The position numbers and the translations under genes were made by a program. Below, in pieces: positions 52,015-60,938 of a stretch of 64,000 bases of DNA. The notes beneath the pieces are model-generated. The model saw nothing but the letters and a program-made list of their open reading frames with translations, was not told where the DNA came from and made no database searches. Within the stretch, counting starts at the first letter, position 1. Each line of letters starts with the position of its first letter. The DNA comes from Acidobacteriaceae bacterium (GTDB taxonomy: Bacteria > Acidobacteriota > Terriglobia > Terriglobales > Acidobacteriaceae), in contig CAHJWI010000009.1 of NCBI GenBank assembly GCA_903642225.1, positions 37,991 through 101,990 on the forward strand, written 5' to 3'.

Positions 52015-52542
52015 TCATCGACTCACTATGTTGGTCCTCGCGTCATAACAGACGGTAGTGGACTTGCCGGGCTGGCCGGTCGGCTCCGTGGGCGTGGACA
52101 CAATGCACGCTTTTTCAAACTTTAACGCAAGACTCTCAATCAAAGCGGTCTCGTTGTCATTCTTCAACGAGTACGACGAGATAAGAGCGTTCGTCAGAGT
52201 AATCGTCAGCATCGGGTGGTTCGCACCGTTGACCTTGCTTTCAAGTACAATGGTCTGAATGTGTTTCTCACCCAGAAACTCGGTAAGCAGAACACCGCTG
52301 CAGTTGTCGAAGCGCTTCAGAAGCTGGAACGTGTCCAGCGAAATCTTGCCGGAACCGCTGCCGGTGCCAATCGCAGAGCTGCTGTCGGCTCCGCTGAATC
52401 CGAAGGATTGCACTTCAAAAAAGCCCTTCATCCCACCGGCGGTGGAACAGGCTGCAGTGTTGGACGTGGACACAAAATTATCGACAGCTGCGAATGCGGG
52501 TGTGGCACCTGCAAGCAGAAGGGCGGCGATGGCGAGCTTCAT
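52015..52542 (-). CDS. Exported Hcp-like (type VI tube protein family) protein
   Basis: A 175-residue protein with a cleavable signal peptide (about 1-18, AIAALLLAGATPAFA). The mature part has the beta-barrel pattern of Hcp proteins: FFEVQSFGFSG, SGKISLDTFQLLKRFDNCSG, EKHIQTIVLESKV, and a C-terminal IESLALKFEKACIV strand. No other type VI secretion gene is in the window, and true T6SS Hcp has no signal peptide. It therefore probably does another job in the envelope or outside the cell. The start at 52542 is chosen for the signal. Confidence 0.72.
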   Translation of the reverse strand: MKLAIAALLLAGATPAFAAVDNFVSTSNTAACSTAGGMKGFFEVQSFGFSGADSSSAIGTGSGSGKISLDTFQLLKRFDNCSGVLLTEFLGEKHIQTIVLESKVNGANHPMLTITLTNALISSYSLKNDNETALIESLALKFEKACIVSTPTEPTGQPGKSTTVCYDARTNIVSR

Positions 52543-52719
52543 ATGTTCCCCCCAGGGTGAAACGGATTCAAGGTCCGATCTCTGCGAACAACACCGCGCC
52601 GGGTGTTGAACGCACCACTGAGCTTTACCAGCCAACCTTCCCAGAGACAATGGTTTTTAGGTAACAAAGCAAAGAATCCGCCTGCCGCCCGCAGGCGAGT
52701 GAACCAAAGCCGCTGCAAA

Positions 52720-53928
52720 CTACTCGTACTTCAGCGTCTCCACCGGATCCAGCGCCGCCGCCCGGTTCGCCGGCACCGTCCCAAAGATCACACCAACCAT
52801 CATGCTTGTCGTCAACGCAATTACGGCAGACCAGATCGAAATCGGAATGTGAAACGGCGTCAGAAAGTTCACGCCCAGCGGCAGCGCTAAACCCAGCGCC
52901 GTTCCCACCACACCACCACTCAACGACAAAAAGACCGCTTCCGTCAGAAACTGCATCCGAATCTCCCGGTTCGTCGCACCCAGCGCCTTGCGTATGCCGA
53001 TTTCCCGAATGCGCGCCGACACGTTTGCCAGCATGCTGTTCATAATGCCTACGCCGCTCACCACCAGCGTTATGAATGCCGCAATCGACAACACATATGT
53101 CAGCGCCGTGGCAATCTTGCCCGCCGCATCCAGCACATCCACGAGGGTCTGCGCGTGATACACACTGGTCGGCTTGTGGCGGTTCTGAATGATCTCCGTA
53201 ATGCGTGCCGAGTCGTGGATCACATCCAGCGGATTCGCGATCGTGAAGAAGATCTCCTTCACCGAGTCGCTGCCGGTAAAGTAGCGCGCCACCGGGTACG
53301 GAATCAGCGCTGTCTGGTCACTCAACTCGCTCTGGCCAAAGTCACTGATGCGTAGCTTCGCCACACCCACCACCGTGAACGGAATGCTGTGGATCGTAAA
53401 CGACTTTCCAATCGCATCCTCTTCTGACCCGAACAGCGCACGCGCAAACGGCGCAATCAGCACGCATACCTTCTCATGGTTCACAGCGTCCTGATCGTCA
53501 AAAAACCGGCCAGCGACCACCGCCAGGTTCCGCACATTCTTGTATCGCGGCGACACCCCCAGCAAGAGTGCCTCCTTTGAAATTCCGTTGCCCATGCTGA
53601 TTGACGAATGCGACTCCAGCATCGGCGAGGAGTACGCAATGCCCGGAACCTGCGCATCCACTGCCGTCTCATCCTCCCGCGTCATGTAGTCGGGTGTGCT
53701 GGTGTTATTGGGCCCGGTCGTATTGCCGCCGTTGTACTGCATTTCCACCAGGTTTGGCCCCAGGCTGCTGATCGTATCCAGCGCATACTGCCGGCCCGTC
53801 AGGCCAACGGTTACCACCAGAATGATCGATGCGGACCCGATCACCATGCCCAGCATGGTCAGCAGAAAGCGCACCTTGCTCGCACGAAAACTGTCCATTG
53901 CAAGGTGCAGCGTCTCTGAAAAGACCAT
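52720..53928 (-). CDS. MacB/FtsX-type ABC transporter permease
   Basis: A 402-residue permease of standard MacB length without a fused ATPase. It has an N-terminal helix after MDSFRASKVRFLLTMLGMVIG, a periplasmic MacB core (about 45-255), and three C-terminal FtsX helices (about 270-390) ending GTVPANRAAALDPVETLKYE. It is a single copy, unlike the duplicated ADOP proteins. No ATPase or adaptor gene adjoins it, so its partners lie elsewhere. The start is ATG. Confidence 0.9.
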   Translation of the reverse strand: MVFSETLHLAMDSFRASKVRFLLTMLGMVIGSASIILVVTVGLTGRQYALDTISSLGPNLVEMQYNGGNTTGPNNTSTPDYMTREDETAVDAQVPGIAYSSPMLESHSSISMGNGISKEALLLGVSPRYKNVRNLAVVAGRFFDDQDAVNHEKVCVLIAPFARALFGSEEDAIGKSFTIHSIPFTVVGVAKLRISDFGQSELSDQTALIPYPVARYFTGSDSVKEIFFTIANPLDVIHDSARITEIIQNRHKPTSVYHAQTLVDVLDAAGKIATALTYVLSIAAFITLVVSGVGIMNSMLANVSARIREIGIRKALGATNREIRMQFLTEAVFLSLSGGVVGTALGLALPLGVNFLTPFHIPISIWSAVIALTTSMMVGVIFGTVPANRAAALDPVETLKYE

Positions 53929-54138
53929 CGTGGTCTTGGCGGAGTTGAGCGTGCGCTGGAAGCTGGCGGATTGGGCTGTACTGGCGATGGTCCTATGCTA
54001 CCCGTCGCTTTAGACGACGCAGCAACGCACGCGACGCATAATTTACGCAGGGGGACGCAGCGGAGCTACTGGGCCAAGGCACTGGGCCCAACGTACTGGG
54101 TTACAAACCACTAAGCTCACGCCGCCCAGGGCCCAGGC

Positions 54139-54843
54139 CTACTGGGGATCGTTCGCGGTATGGTGCTTCAGAGTCGGTGGATCCACCGCCGGCTGGCTCT
54201 GTGCCTGGCTATTCTGCCGCTCAATCGGTGCCGCTGGAACCATCACGGCTCCGGCAGGTGGCTGTGCCGGTACCATCACCGCCCCGGGTGCCATCTGTGG
54301 GATCCCGAAGTGTCCACCCAGGTGCAGCAAGTCCAGCGGGCGCAGCGTGCAGTCCACCACAATCGCACTCATATTACGGTCACCACGGGTCAGCACCACC
54401 ACCGAGTTCACGTTCGCCCCCGCAAAGCGCAGCCACAGGTCTGTCGTACTTGGACCGCCATGGGCATTGGCGTTCACCAGGTGCTGGTAACCCGCCAGTC
54501 GAAAATCTCCGTCCAGCGCCGCAAACGCGCCCGAATCGTAGCTCGCACCATCGCGGTAGTGGTAATTGTGCACTGTCACACTTGTCAGCCCGGCTGCCAC
54601 GCGCCGCGCCTCCGGGTCTTGGCCGCTGAAAAATCCGTCCGCCGCCGCCAGCATACTTCTGTCCAGCGTAAACGTCGTCTCCGTTGCGGGCGCATGCACA
54701 ATGCTTGTAAACGCCGCAGACGGAGGTAGACCAGCCGGCGGCAAACCCTGTCCAGACGCCACGCCGACCATGGTAGCCACAGCGAGCGCAACGGCGGCAG
54801 CAGCAAGCGGAACGGTAGCGGACAAGCAGCGAAGTGGGCGCAC
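54139..54843 (-). CDS. DUF4252-like exported protein
   Basis: A 234-residue secreted protein with a signal peptide (about 1-30). The core TFTLDRSMLAAADGFFSG, then a conserved VTVHNYHYRDGASYD and DCTLRPLDLLHLGGHFGIP, follows the pattern of DUF4252 proteins. The C-terminus has a duplicated APGAVMVPAQPP/PAGAVMVPAAP repeat and a disordered tail. The GTG at 54843 was chosen because AGAGGA lies just upstream and it gives a good signal peptide; an in-frame GTG at 54888 is possible. It is divergent from the phosphatase gene. Confidence 0.75.
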   Translation of the reverse strand: MRPLRCLSATVPLAAAAVALAVATMVGVASGQGLPPAGLPPSAAFTSIVHAPATETTFTLDRSMLAAADGFFSGQDPEARRVAAGLTSVTVHNYHYRDGASYDSGAFAALDGDFRLAGYQHLVNANAHGGPSTTDLWLRFAGANVNSVVVLTRGDRNMSAIVVDCTLRPLDLLHLGGHFGIPQMAPGAVMVPAQPPAGAVMVPAAPIERQNSQAQSQPAVDPPTLKHHTANDPQ

Positions 54844-55049
54844 AGTATCCTCTTGGGCAAACAGGCCTGTCTTCTTGAACCCGGCCACTCTTTATAAGAC
54901 GCGGCAGCGCCGCAGGAATGTGCAGCATTCTGCTGTTTTAACGTCGGACCACGCCAACGCCCGCCCTACCCGCCCTGTCGCAGACATTTGCCCGACCTTC
55001 AAACCCCTGTAACGGCCGTGTACTGTAAGACATTCGTCCTTTCCCACCC

Positions 55050-55820
55050 GTGCTCGCCTCCGCCCAAACCCGGTTCGCCATGCTGACAGATGTCGGACGT
55101 GTGCGCGCGCACAACGAGGACGCCTGCGCCGCTGATACCCAGCTTGGCTTGTTCGTGGTCTGCGATGGCATGGGCGGCGCTGCCGGCGGCGAAATCGCCA
55201 GCCGGGAAGCCGCCGCCGCTCTTCTGAAGACTGCCAAGCAACTGCAGCTCGATGGCGGTCCACTTGAGCGCATGGACGGCGCCATCCGCGCCGCCAACCA
55301 CACCGTGTATCAGCACGCGCGGCAGGAGCCACGCCTTCGGGGCATGGGAACCACCCTGGTCGCACTCGAACTTTCCCGCGATGCCGCCTCTGCCTGCGTG
55401 GCTCACGCCGGCGATTCTCGCTGCTACCGGCTGCGCGCTCTGCAGCTTGAACGGCTCACCCAGGACCACTCCCTCGTCGAAGAGCAGGTCCGGCTCGGCG
55501 AAATCACCGCGGAAGAGGCACGCCGCTCGCACCTTCGCAACGTCATCACGCGCGTCGTCGGCTCCAACCCCAATGTCCAGCCAGACGTCGTCCTGCACAC
55601 GGTTCAGCCAGGCGACATCTTCCTGCTCTGCTCCGACGGCCTCACCCGCGACTTGTCCGACGGCGATCTCCGCAGCATCCTCAATCGCCACCGTCGCAAC
55701 CTGGCCCACACCGCCCGCGTCCTGGTGGATGCGGCGAACCTCCTTGGCGGCGGCGACAACATCACCGTCATACTCATCGCCGTCGATGGCGACGCACCGC
55801 CGCAGCACTCCGGGCTCTAA
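55050..55820 (+). CDS. PP2C-family serine/threonine protein phosphatase
   Basis: A 256-residue Mn/Mg-dependent phosphatase of the bacterial PrpC/Stp type. Metal-binding motifs are seen: TDVGRVRAHNEDA, FVVCDGMGGAAGGEIAS, VAHAGDSRCYRL, IFLLCSDGLTRDLSD and GGGDNITVILI. It would reverse Ser/Thr kinase signalling. No kinase or FHA gene is adjacent. It starts with GTG; an ATG ten codons in would also give an intact enzyme. Confidence 0.93.
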   Translation: MLASAQTRFAMLTDVGRVRAHNEDACAADTQLGLFVVCDGMGGAAGGEIASREAAAALLKTAKQLQLDGGPLERMDGAIRAANHTVYQHARQEPRLRGMGTTLVALELSRDAASACVAHAGDSRCYRLRALQLERLTQDHSLVEEQVRLGEITAEEARRSHLRNVITRVVGSNPNVQPDVVLHTVQPGDIFLLCSDGLTRDLSDGDLRSILNRHRRNLAHTARVLVDAANLLGGGDNITVILIAVDGDAPPQHSGL

Positions 55821-55902
55821 CCGCCCGCCCACTCTCGCGCTACCCCATCCACGCCGTACCATGGGAAAAGCCGGTGCAAACGCACCTCCAGGAGAAGCCC
55901 AC

Positions 55903-56364
55903 ATGGCCGACACCGCTGAAATGTACTTCGAAGACTTCCAGATTGGCCAAAAGTTCCAGTCCACCCGCAGCGTCCGCGTCACCGCCCAAGAGATCACGGA
56001 GTTCGCCGAAAAGTACGACCCCCAACCCTTCCACCTGGACGAAGCCGCCGGTAAAAGCACCTTCTTCAAGGGTCTTGCCGCATCCGGCTGGCTCACCGCC
56101 GCCATCGTCATGCGCCTCCGTGTTGAAACCATCACCGTCCACGGCGGCATGATCGGCGCAGGCGTTGAAGAGATCCGCTGGACCGAGCCTGTCCGTCCGA
56201 ACGACAGCCTCCATACCGAAACCGAAGTCATCGGCCTCCGCCGCTCCAAAAACCGCCCCGAACTCGGCCTCGTCACCATCTACACCCTCACCCTCAACCA
56301 GCGTGATGAGGTCGTGATGAAGAGCACAGTCAAGTTTCTCGCACCGCTGCGCCCAAGCGAGTAG
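55903..56364 (+). CDS. MaoC-family (R)-specific hydratase-like hot-dog protein
   Basis: A 153-residue single hot-dog protein. The hydratase motif is visible around EFAEKYDPQPFHLDEAAG (catalytic Asp and His), and GLAASGWLTAAIVMRL follows, as in MaoC enoyl-CoA hydratases. It should hydrate an enoyl-CoA or a related thioester. AGGAGA at proper spacing selects the ATG at 55903 rather than the ATG at 55861. It follows the PP2C gene by 82 bp in the same direction. Confidence 0.85.
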   Translation: MADTAEMYFEDFQIGQKFQSTRSVRVTAQEITEFAEKYDPQPFHLDEAAGKSTFFKGLAASGWLTAAIVMRLRVETITVHGGMIGAGVEEIRWTEPVRPNDSLHTETEVIGLRRSKNRPELGLVTIYTLTLNQRDEVVMKSTVKFLAPLRPSE

Positions 56365-56430
56365 ACGCCGGCTGCCGCTCCAGCTCGTTTCCCCTCGCAT
56401 TTCTACGTTACTCGTTAGTAAACTACTGCC

Positions 56431-57555
56431 ATGATGCGCATGTCCGTCCTCGCCTCCGGTTCCAAGGGCAACAGTGCCATCATCGCCTCTTCTCGCACGC
56501 GCATACTCGTCGACGCCGGCCTTTCCTGCCGCGAACTCATGCGACGAATGCACGCCGTCGGCGAGGATCCGGAAAAGCTCGACGCCATCCTTATCACCCA
56601 CGAGCATGCAGACCACGTCAGCGGCCTGCCCGTCATGGCCCGGCGGCTCGGCATCCCCGTGTACTTCACCGAAGCTACCCACCGCGCCTGGGTGCGCCAG
56701 GTCACGCCCCGCACCAGCATCAGCTACAAGCAGTGGCTGGAACAGACTCGCCGCGAGAAGCAGGACCGCCTTGAAGCGCAGGCTCTCTCCCACCAGTTCG
56801 CCACCGGCCAGTTCTCCGGCGACGATCTGCCGGACGACTACTTCTTTGCCAGCACAACGCTTCCAGATACCGACACCAGTACACCACCTCTCCCTCGGCA
56901 GAGCCAGACCCTATCCCCTACCGAACCCGTCAACGGAACCGCCGATGCTACCGCTAATTCCGCACTCGTTCTGGCTGCTGCAGCCGACGAAGACGCCCAA
57001 TGCGACGACACGCCGCTGGCCGTCCGTGAGAGCATTCGCGAAAATCCCGGCTTTCTGCCCGCCGTCGAGTATTTCCAGGCAGGCAGGCATCTCGCTATCG
57101 GCGATATCGACATCACCCCCTTCACCATCCCGCACGACGCCGTCGACCCCTGTGGCTTTGTCTTCGCAGCAGAGGGCATCCGCATGGGCTTCGCCACCGA
57201 CCTCGGCTACATGCCGGCCAACGTCAAGCTCGCCCTGCGCAACTGCGACGTGCTCCTGCTTGAATCCAACCACGACCTTGAAATGCTCCGCGACGGCCCA
57301 TACCCCTGGTCCGTCAAGCAGCGCGTCCTCTCCCGCGTCGGTCACCTGTCCAACGAGGCGACGGCAGAGTTCCTGCTACGCGACTACGACGGTGGCGCGG
57401 CTTACCTCGTCCTGGCACACCTCTCTGAAAGCAACAACATGCCGGAACTGGCTCGCCGCGCCGCCGAGGCCGCCGTCGGCGACCGCCTCAGCCTGCTCGG
57501 CAATCGCATCCTGCTCGCACCGCAGGGGGAACCCATGACCACTCTTTGCCTCTGA
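56431..57555 (+). CDS. Metallo-beta-lactamase-fold hydrolase, WalJ/YycJ-like, with a long insertion
   Basis: A 374-residue MBL protein. The fold start SVLASGSKGNSAII and the metal motif ITHEHADH (about 55-62) are those of the YycJ/WalJ nuclease-like group. Later blocks DITPFTIPHDAVDPCGF and LLLESNHDLEMLRDGPYPW are also typical. The usual length is about 265 residues; here an extra segment of about 110 residues (roughly 105-215), rich in Pro, Thr and Asp, interrupts the fold. It follows the MaoC gene by 66 bp. Confidence 0.88.
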   Translation: MMRMSVLASGSKGNSAIIASSRTRILVDAGLSCRELMRRMHAVGEDPEKLDAILITHEHADHVSGLPVMARRLGIPVYFTEATHRAWVRQVTPRTSISYKQWLEQTRREKQDRLEAQALSHQFATGQFSGDDLPDDYFFASTTLPDTDTSTPPLPRQSQTLSPTEPVNGTADATANSALVLAAAADEDAQCDDTPLAVRESIRENPGFLPAVEYFQAGRHLAIGDIDITPFTIPHDAVDPCGFVFAAEGIRMGFATDLGYMPANVKLALRNCDVLLLESNHDLEMLRDGPYPWSVKQRVLSRVGHLSNEATAEFLLRDYDGGAAYLVLAHLSESNNMPELARRAAEAAVGDRLSLLGNRILLAPQGEPMTTLCL

Positions 57556-57579
57556 TCCCTAACCATCTTCGGTACTTAC

Positions 57580-57593
57580 GAGTGACGTCACTC
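57580..57593. promoter_or_regulatory. 14-bp perfect palindrome GAGTGACGTCACTC
   Basis: A gap-free palindrome in the 76-bp space before the putative zinc-finger membrane gene. It may be an operator; the regulator is unknown. Confidence 0.35.
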
Positions 57594-57631
57594 TGCATCC
57601 TTGCTGGATTTGCGGAGTCAAACCCTCTAAG

Positions 57632-58153
57632 ATGGTTGAACAGATGATGAATGCAGACCCAGAGCACAGTCCAAGCTTCCTTCAGGACTCTGGCGTGCAC
57701 GGTGCCGCTGCCGCCATGGTCGGCCTGCGCTCCGGCTGCAGCGAGCAGGTTATCGGCGATATTCTCTCCGGCTGGCGATACGACCTATCCTCCGTGGCGC
57801 CCGCCACCCGCGGCGACTACGAACAGCACTTCGTCGACTGCTTCCACTGCCGCGCTCGCCGTCGCCTGCACCGCACCATCGACCTCGTCCTGATGGCCCT
57901 GTTCACGCTGTCCTTCTTTGCATTTTTGCTGGCGACCGCTGTTATCCACCGCGCACCCTGGGGTCAGACCTCGCTTGCCAGCTTGCACACCCGCCACCTC
58001 ACGTTTGCGCTCACGCTGCAAACCGCTGCCATGGCCGGCCTGCTCTTCTCTTTGCTTATGTGGGTTCTGGTGGCAATCGCCACACCCGCTCCCCAGCTCA
58101 TTCAAACCTCCATCGAGCAGCGGCGATGGGCAACAGGCCGGCAACGGCTGTAG
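57632..58153 (+). CDS. Membrane protein with a putative zinc-finger-like N-terminus
   Basis: A 173-residue protein. The N-terminal cytosolic part contains YEQHFVDCFHCRARRRLH, an H-x3-C-x2-C arrangement like the zinc-binding part of anti-sigma factors (zf-HC2). Two hydrophobic helices follow (about 83-105 and 125-150). An anti-sigma role is possible, but no sigma factor gene adjoins. The rhomboid gene starts 3 bp after the stop, suggesting an operon and perhaps intramembrane cleavage of this protein; that is speculation. Confidence 0.6.
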   Translation: MVEQMMNADPEHSPSFLQDSGVHGAAAAMVGLRSGCSEQVIGDILSGWRYDLSSVAPATRGDYEQHFVDCFHCRARRRLHRTIDLVLMALFTLSFFAFLLATAVIHRAPWGQTSLASLHTRHLTFALTLQTAAMAGLLFSLLMWVLVAIATPAPQLIQTSIEQRRWATGRQRL

Positions 58154-58156
58154 GCT

Positions 58157-59128
58157 GTGCGCACAACAGTGCCCGACTCCACCACTCCGCACGACCTGCA
58201 TGACAGCCCAACGGAGACGTTCGCCGGCGAAGCTGCCCTCCCCAGCCCAGTGACGCTTCAGATACCCGAGTACCCCACAGGCAAACCCGTCGTCGACCCC
58301 GGTGTGCGTCCGCCGATCACCCGCGGCGCCCGCTTTGCAGAATCCTTTCGCATTGCGCCCGCCACCTACGCTCTGCTGGCCATCAACATCGGTGTCTTCC
58401 TGCTCATGGTGGCGTCCGGTGTCAACTGGCAGCTCCCCACCCCGCGCAGCCTGCTTCTCTTCGGTGCAAACAACGCTTTGCTCGTTCTTTCAGGCCAGTG
58501 GTGGCGCATCCTCACCGCCATGTTCGTCCACGTCGGTATTATTCACCTTGCCACCAATATGTGGTGCCTCTGGAACCTCGGTCTCCTCGGCGAGCCGCTC
58601 CTCGGTGCCATGGGCATGGGCTGCGTCTACCTGCTTACTGGCGCCGCCGGCAACCTGCTTTCGGTCGCCGCCAGCGTCCTCTCAGAACTACTCAACGGCA
58701 CCCGCCTCGGCTGGCTCATCCAGTGGACCGGTGCCAACATGGGTGAGGTTGGAGCCGGTGCCTCCGGTGCCGTCTTCGGCATCGCCGGCATCCTCATCGT
58801 CCTCCTCTCCAACCGACGCCTCGCCGACTCACGCAACGGCCACCCAGGCATACCCCAGGAAGAGCTCGACCGCCTTCGCCGCTCCGTCGTCACCTTCGCC
58901 GGCATCAATCTGCTTATCGGCGTTGGCTCCATCGCCCTGCCCATCGTCCGCATCGACAACATGGCCCACCTCGGCGGCATCCTCAGCGGCCTTGCCATGG
59001 GCCTACCTCTGCTACCCCGCATGACCAGCGGCCGCACCCGCTATCTCGCACGCCAGCGCATCACCTTCGCCGGCAGCGCCCTCGCCCTCGTCCTCTTTGT
59101 AGTCTGGATCAGCCGCCTCCACGGGTAG
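58157..59128 (+). CDS. Rhomboid-family intramembrane serine protease
   Basis: A 323-residue membrane protease. After a cytosolic N-terminus of about 65 residues come six or seven helices. The catalytic pair is seen as Ser in GEVGAGASGAVFGIAG (about 203) and His in DNMAHLGGILSG (about 271); WWRILTAMFVHVGIIHLATNMW contains the conserved WR and HxxxN of the L1 loop. It cleaves single-span membrane proteins. It starts with GTG, 3 bp behind the zinc-finger-like gene. Confidence 0.93.
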   Translation: MRTTVPDSTTPHDLHDSPTETFAGEAALPSPVTLQIPEYPTGKPVVDPGVRPPITRGARFAESFRIAPATYALLAINIGVFLLMVASGVNWQLPTPRSLLLFGANNALLVLSGQWWRILTAMFVHVGIIHLATNMWCLWNLGLLGEPLLGAMGMGCVYLLTGAAGNLLSVAASVLSELLNGTRLGWLIQWTGANMGEVGAGASGAVFGIAGILIVLLSNRRLADSRNGHPGIPQEELDRLRRSVVTFAGINLLIGVGSIALPIVRIDNMAHLGGILSGLAMGLPLLPRMTSGRTRYLARQRITFAGSALALVLFVVWISRLHG

Positions 59129-59141
59129 CAAAATATGTTGG

Positions 59142-60320
59142 TCATGCTTGGCAGACGAATCGCAGAAAAGTTTCTACTTTCTCCAGATGTTTCTTACCCT
59201 TAGATCCTAGAGGATCCGAGTTGAAGTGCATGACTTCGTTACGCAACTCACGCACGACCTCTAGCTGCTCTAGAAAATGATCCTTGTTTATTTGCAAATT
59301 CAGTCTTTTCCAGATGTCAGGCCTTTGTAGAAGACGTAGATTTTCGCCAAACGTAATGGAGGTAACCTGCTTCGTTCTTCGCGCCCTCGAGTGCTCTTCC
59401 AAGAAATCCAGATCGGCGGTTACCAACTTCGGATGCAGCATTTTTCGAACTAATCCTTCAATCGTTCCAATGCTAGTAAATGCGTAGGTGATCGAGCGCA
59501 ACTCCACTGCTAAATCGCTCGCTGTAACAATGCCGGTAACCCGTCCTTGGGAACGCACCAGAACATATCCGTGCTTCTCAATAACAGGGAGAGCATCAGC
59601 GAGCGAGCCATCTGCTTCGATAATTTGCGCATCAGTTCGACATTCTGACACGAGCATGGGGGCCGATCCTGATAGAGAGCGCTTCGCTATAGATTCGAGG
59701 CTAACGACTCCTCGGACATTTCGCTCATTCTGCATAATCGCTAGTTGCGAATAACCTTCGTACAGCATAGTGGTTGTCGCAACCGTAAGCGCATCTTGCA
59801 GGTTACAGCTGACAACGCCGCGATTTGCTGAGGGCAAACTACCGATCCTCTGCACTGGATCAGTATCAATCACATTGTTTTCTGGTTCGGAAGGAGCAAT
59901 CGATACCTCTATCACTCCTGCACTGCCGGTCGGAGCAGCAAGGCTCTCTGCCACCGGAGAGGATTCGTCATCACACGCAGTACTTATATCCGCTACCGAA
60001 TCTAAGTCAGCAAATGACGGATCGCCCGCTTGCTCAGCAGATACTGAGTCAATTGTAGGTATGGGACCCGGCTCTTCAAATTGTCTGGAAGCTGGGTTTG
60101 AAAGATGTATAGATATTTGAGCATCGATCCAAGTAGTCCGAAAATCTGGTTCGGTGCGAAGTCCATAGATGTCGAGAACAGTGGCAATGCGTTGCGTTAT
60201 TGCTAGACCTCTGCGTTCTGCCCCGGCTAACTCCAGTAACTTACGAACGCGCACACGATAAATAGGTTTACTAGAAGTAAGTCGAGCTTGCCAATATTGG
60301 GCCGCCTGCTCAAGAGTCAT
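59142..60320 (-). CDS. CBS-pair protein with C-terminal HEPN-like domain
   Basis: A 392-residue protein of composite design. An N-terminal helical domain (about 1-75) is followed by an acidic linker (about 80-160), a tandem CBS pair (about 160-285; YSQLAIMQNERNVRGVVSLES and GYVLVRSQGRVTGIVTASDL) and a C-terminal helical region with HFLEQLEVVRELRNEVMHF. RNEVMH (360-365) is the Rx4H catalytic motif of HEPN ribonucleases. CBS pairs bind adenosyl nucleotides, so the nuclease or binding function may be ligand-gated. The gene is clearly less GC-rich than all around it, suggesting horizontal transfer. Function is inferred. Confidence 0.75.
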   Translation of the reverse strand: MTLEQAAQYWQARLTSSKPIYRVRVRKLLELAGAERRGLAITQRIATVLDIYGLRTEPDFRTTWIDAQISIHLSNPASRQFEEPGPIPTIDSVSAEQAGDPSFADLDSVADISTACDDESSPVAESLAAPTGSAGVIEVSIAPSEPENNVIDTDPVQRIGSLPSANRGVVSCNLQDALTVATTTMLYEGYSQLAIMQNERNVRGVVSLESIAKRSLSGSAPMLVSECRTDAQIIEADGSLADALPVIEKHGYVLVRSQGRVTGIVTASDLAVELRSITYAFTSIGTIEGLVRKMLHPKLVTADLDFLEEHSRARRTKQVTSITFGENLRLLQRPDIWKRLNLQINKDHFLEQLEVVRELRNEVMHFNSDPLGSKGKKHLEKVETFLRFVCQA

Positions 60321-60353
60321 ACTGCAAATCTACCACTTACATTTAAGGGTTTT

Positions 60354-60704
60354 CTACGACAGCGTAGCCGTCTGCGCAAATTTCCGCACCATCGCCAATA
60401 GCAGCTTCCGGTCACTGTCCGTCAGGTGCGCACTGTACCGCTGAATCTGCGTCAAAAACCGAATCTCATCCTCGCTCAAACTCATCGAAGCCATCTCGCG
60501 GCCCACAATTTCCTCCGCAAATAACTGGCTCAGCGGCAGGCTTAGCGCACCCGCAATCTTCTGCAGCGTCTCCAACGACGGCACCGTGTGCCCGTTCTCC
60601 ACGCGCGACAAATAACAGCGCAGTAAGCCGGTCTTCTTTTCCACGTCGCCCTGCGACATCCCCTTCTGCTGCCGGTACCCGCGGATGGTATTCCCGATGT
60701 TCAT
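60354..60704 (-). CDS. XRE-family helix-turn-helix regulator
   Basis: A 116-residue DNA-binding protein. The Cro/CI-type domain (about 1-62) reads MNIGNTIRGYRQQKGMSQGD, then LLRCYLSRVENGHTVPSLETL and LSLPLSQLF. The C-terminal 50 residues are helical (LSEDEIRFLTQIQRYSAHL). The ATG at 60704 matches the domain boundary; the frame is open further upstream (ATG at 60773). It is common in Acidobacteria and its targets are unknown. The 234 bp up to the GNAT gene hold no recognisable feature beyond that possible N-terminal extension. Confidence 0.8.
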   Translation of the reverse strand: MNIGNTIRGYRQQKGMSQGDVEKKTGLLRCYLSRVENGHTVPSLETLQKIAGALSLPLSQLFAEEIVGREMASMSLSEDEIRFLTQIQRYSAHLTDSDRKLLLAMVRKFAQTATLS

Positions 60705-60938
60705 CGCGGCAGAACCTGGGATCTTGGGCAGCGGCGTCGTGGGTGCCGCTGGAAACATGTGCATGTCAGCCATTCCCCAGAACTTATCGGTGAGCACGGC
60801 CCCGTGCAAGAGGAATCGCTCAACGCGAACCTCCCCGGATTCGTGACAAGGCGGCATCCGCTGGCCCAGGCTGCACCGAACCGCGGCAGCTCCACTCCGG
60901 CCCTGCACCGCCTTCGTAGCCGCGCACCGCGCGTGAAT

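Noticed and set aside
52015..52542. Type VI secretion locus suggested by the Hcp-like gene
   Set aside because: No other T6SS component lies in the window, and the protein has a Sec signal peptide.
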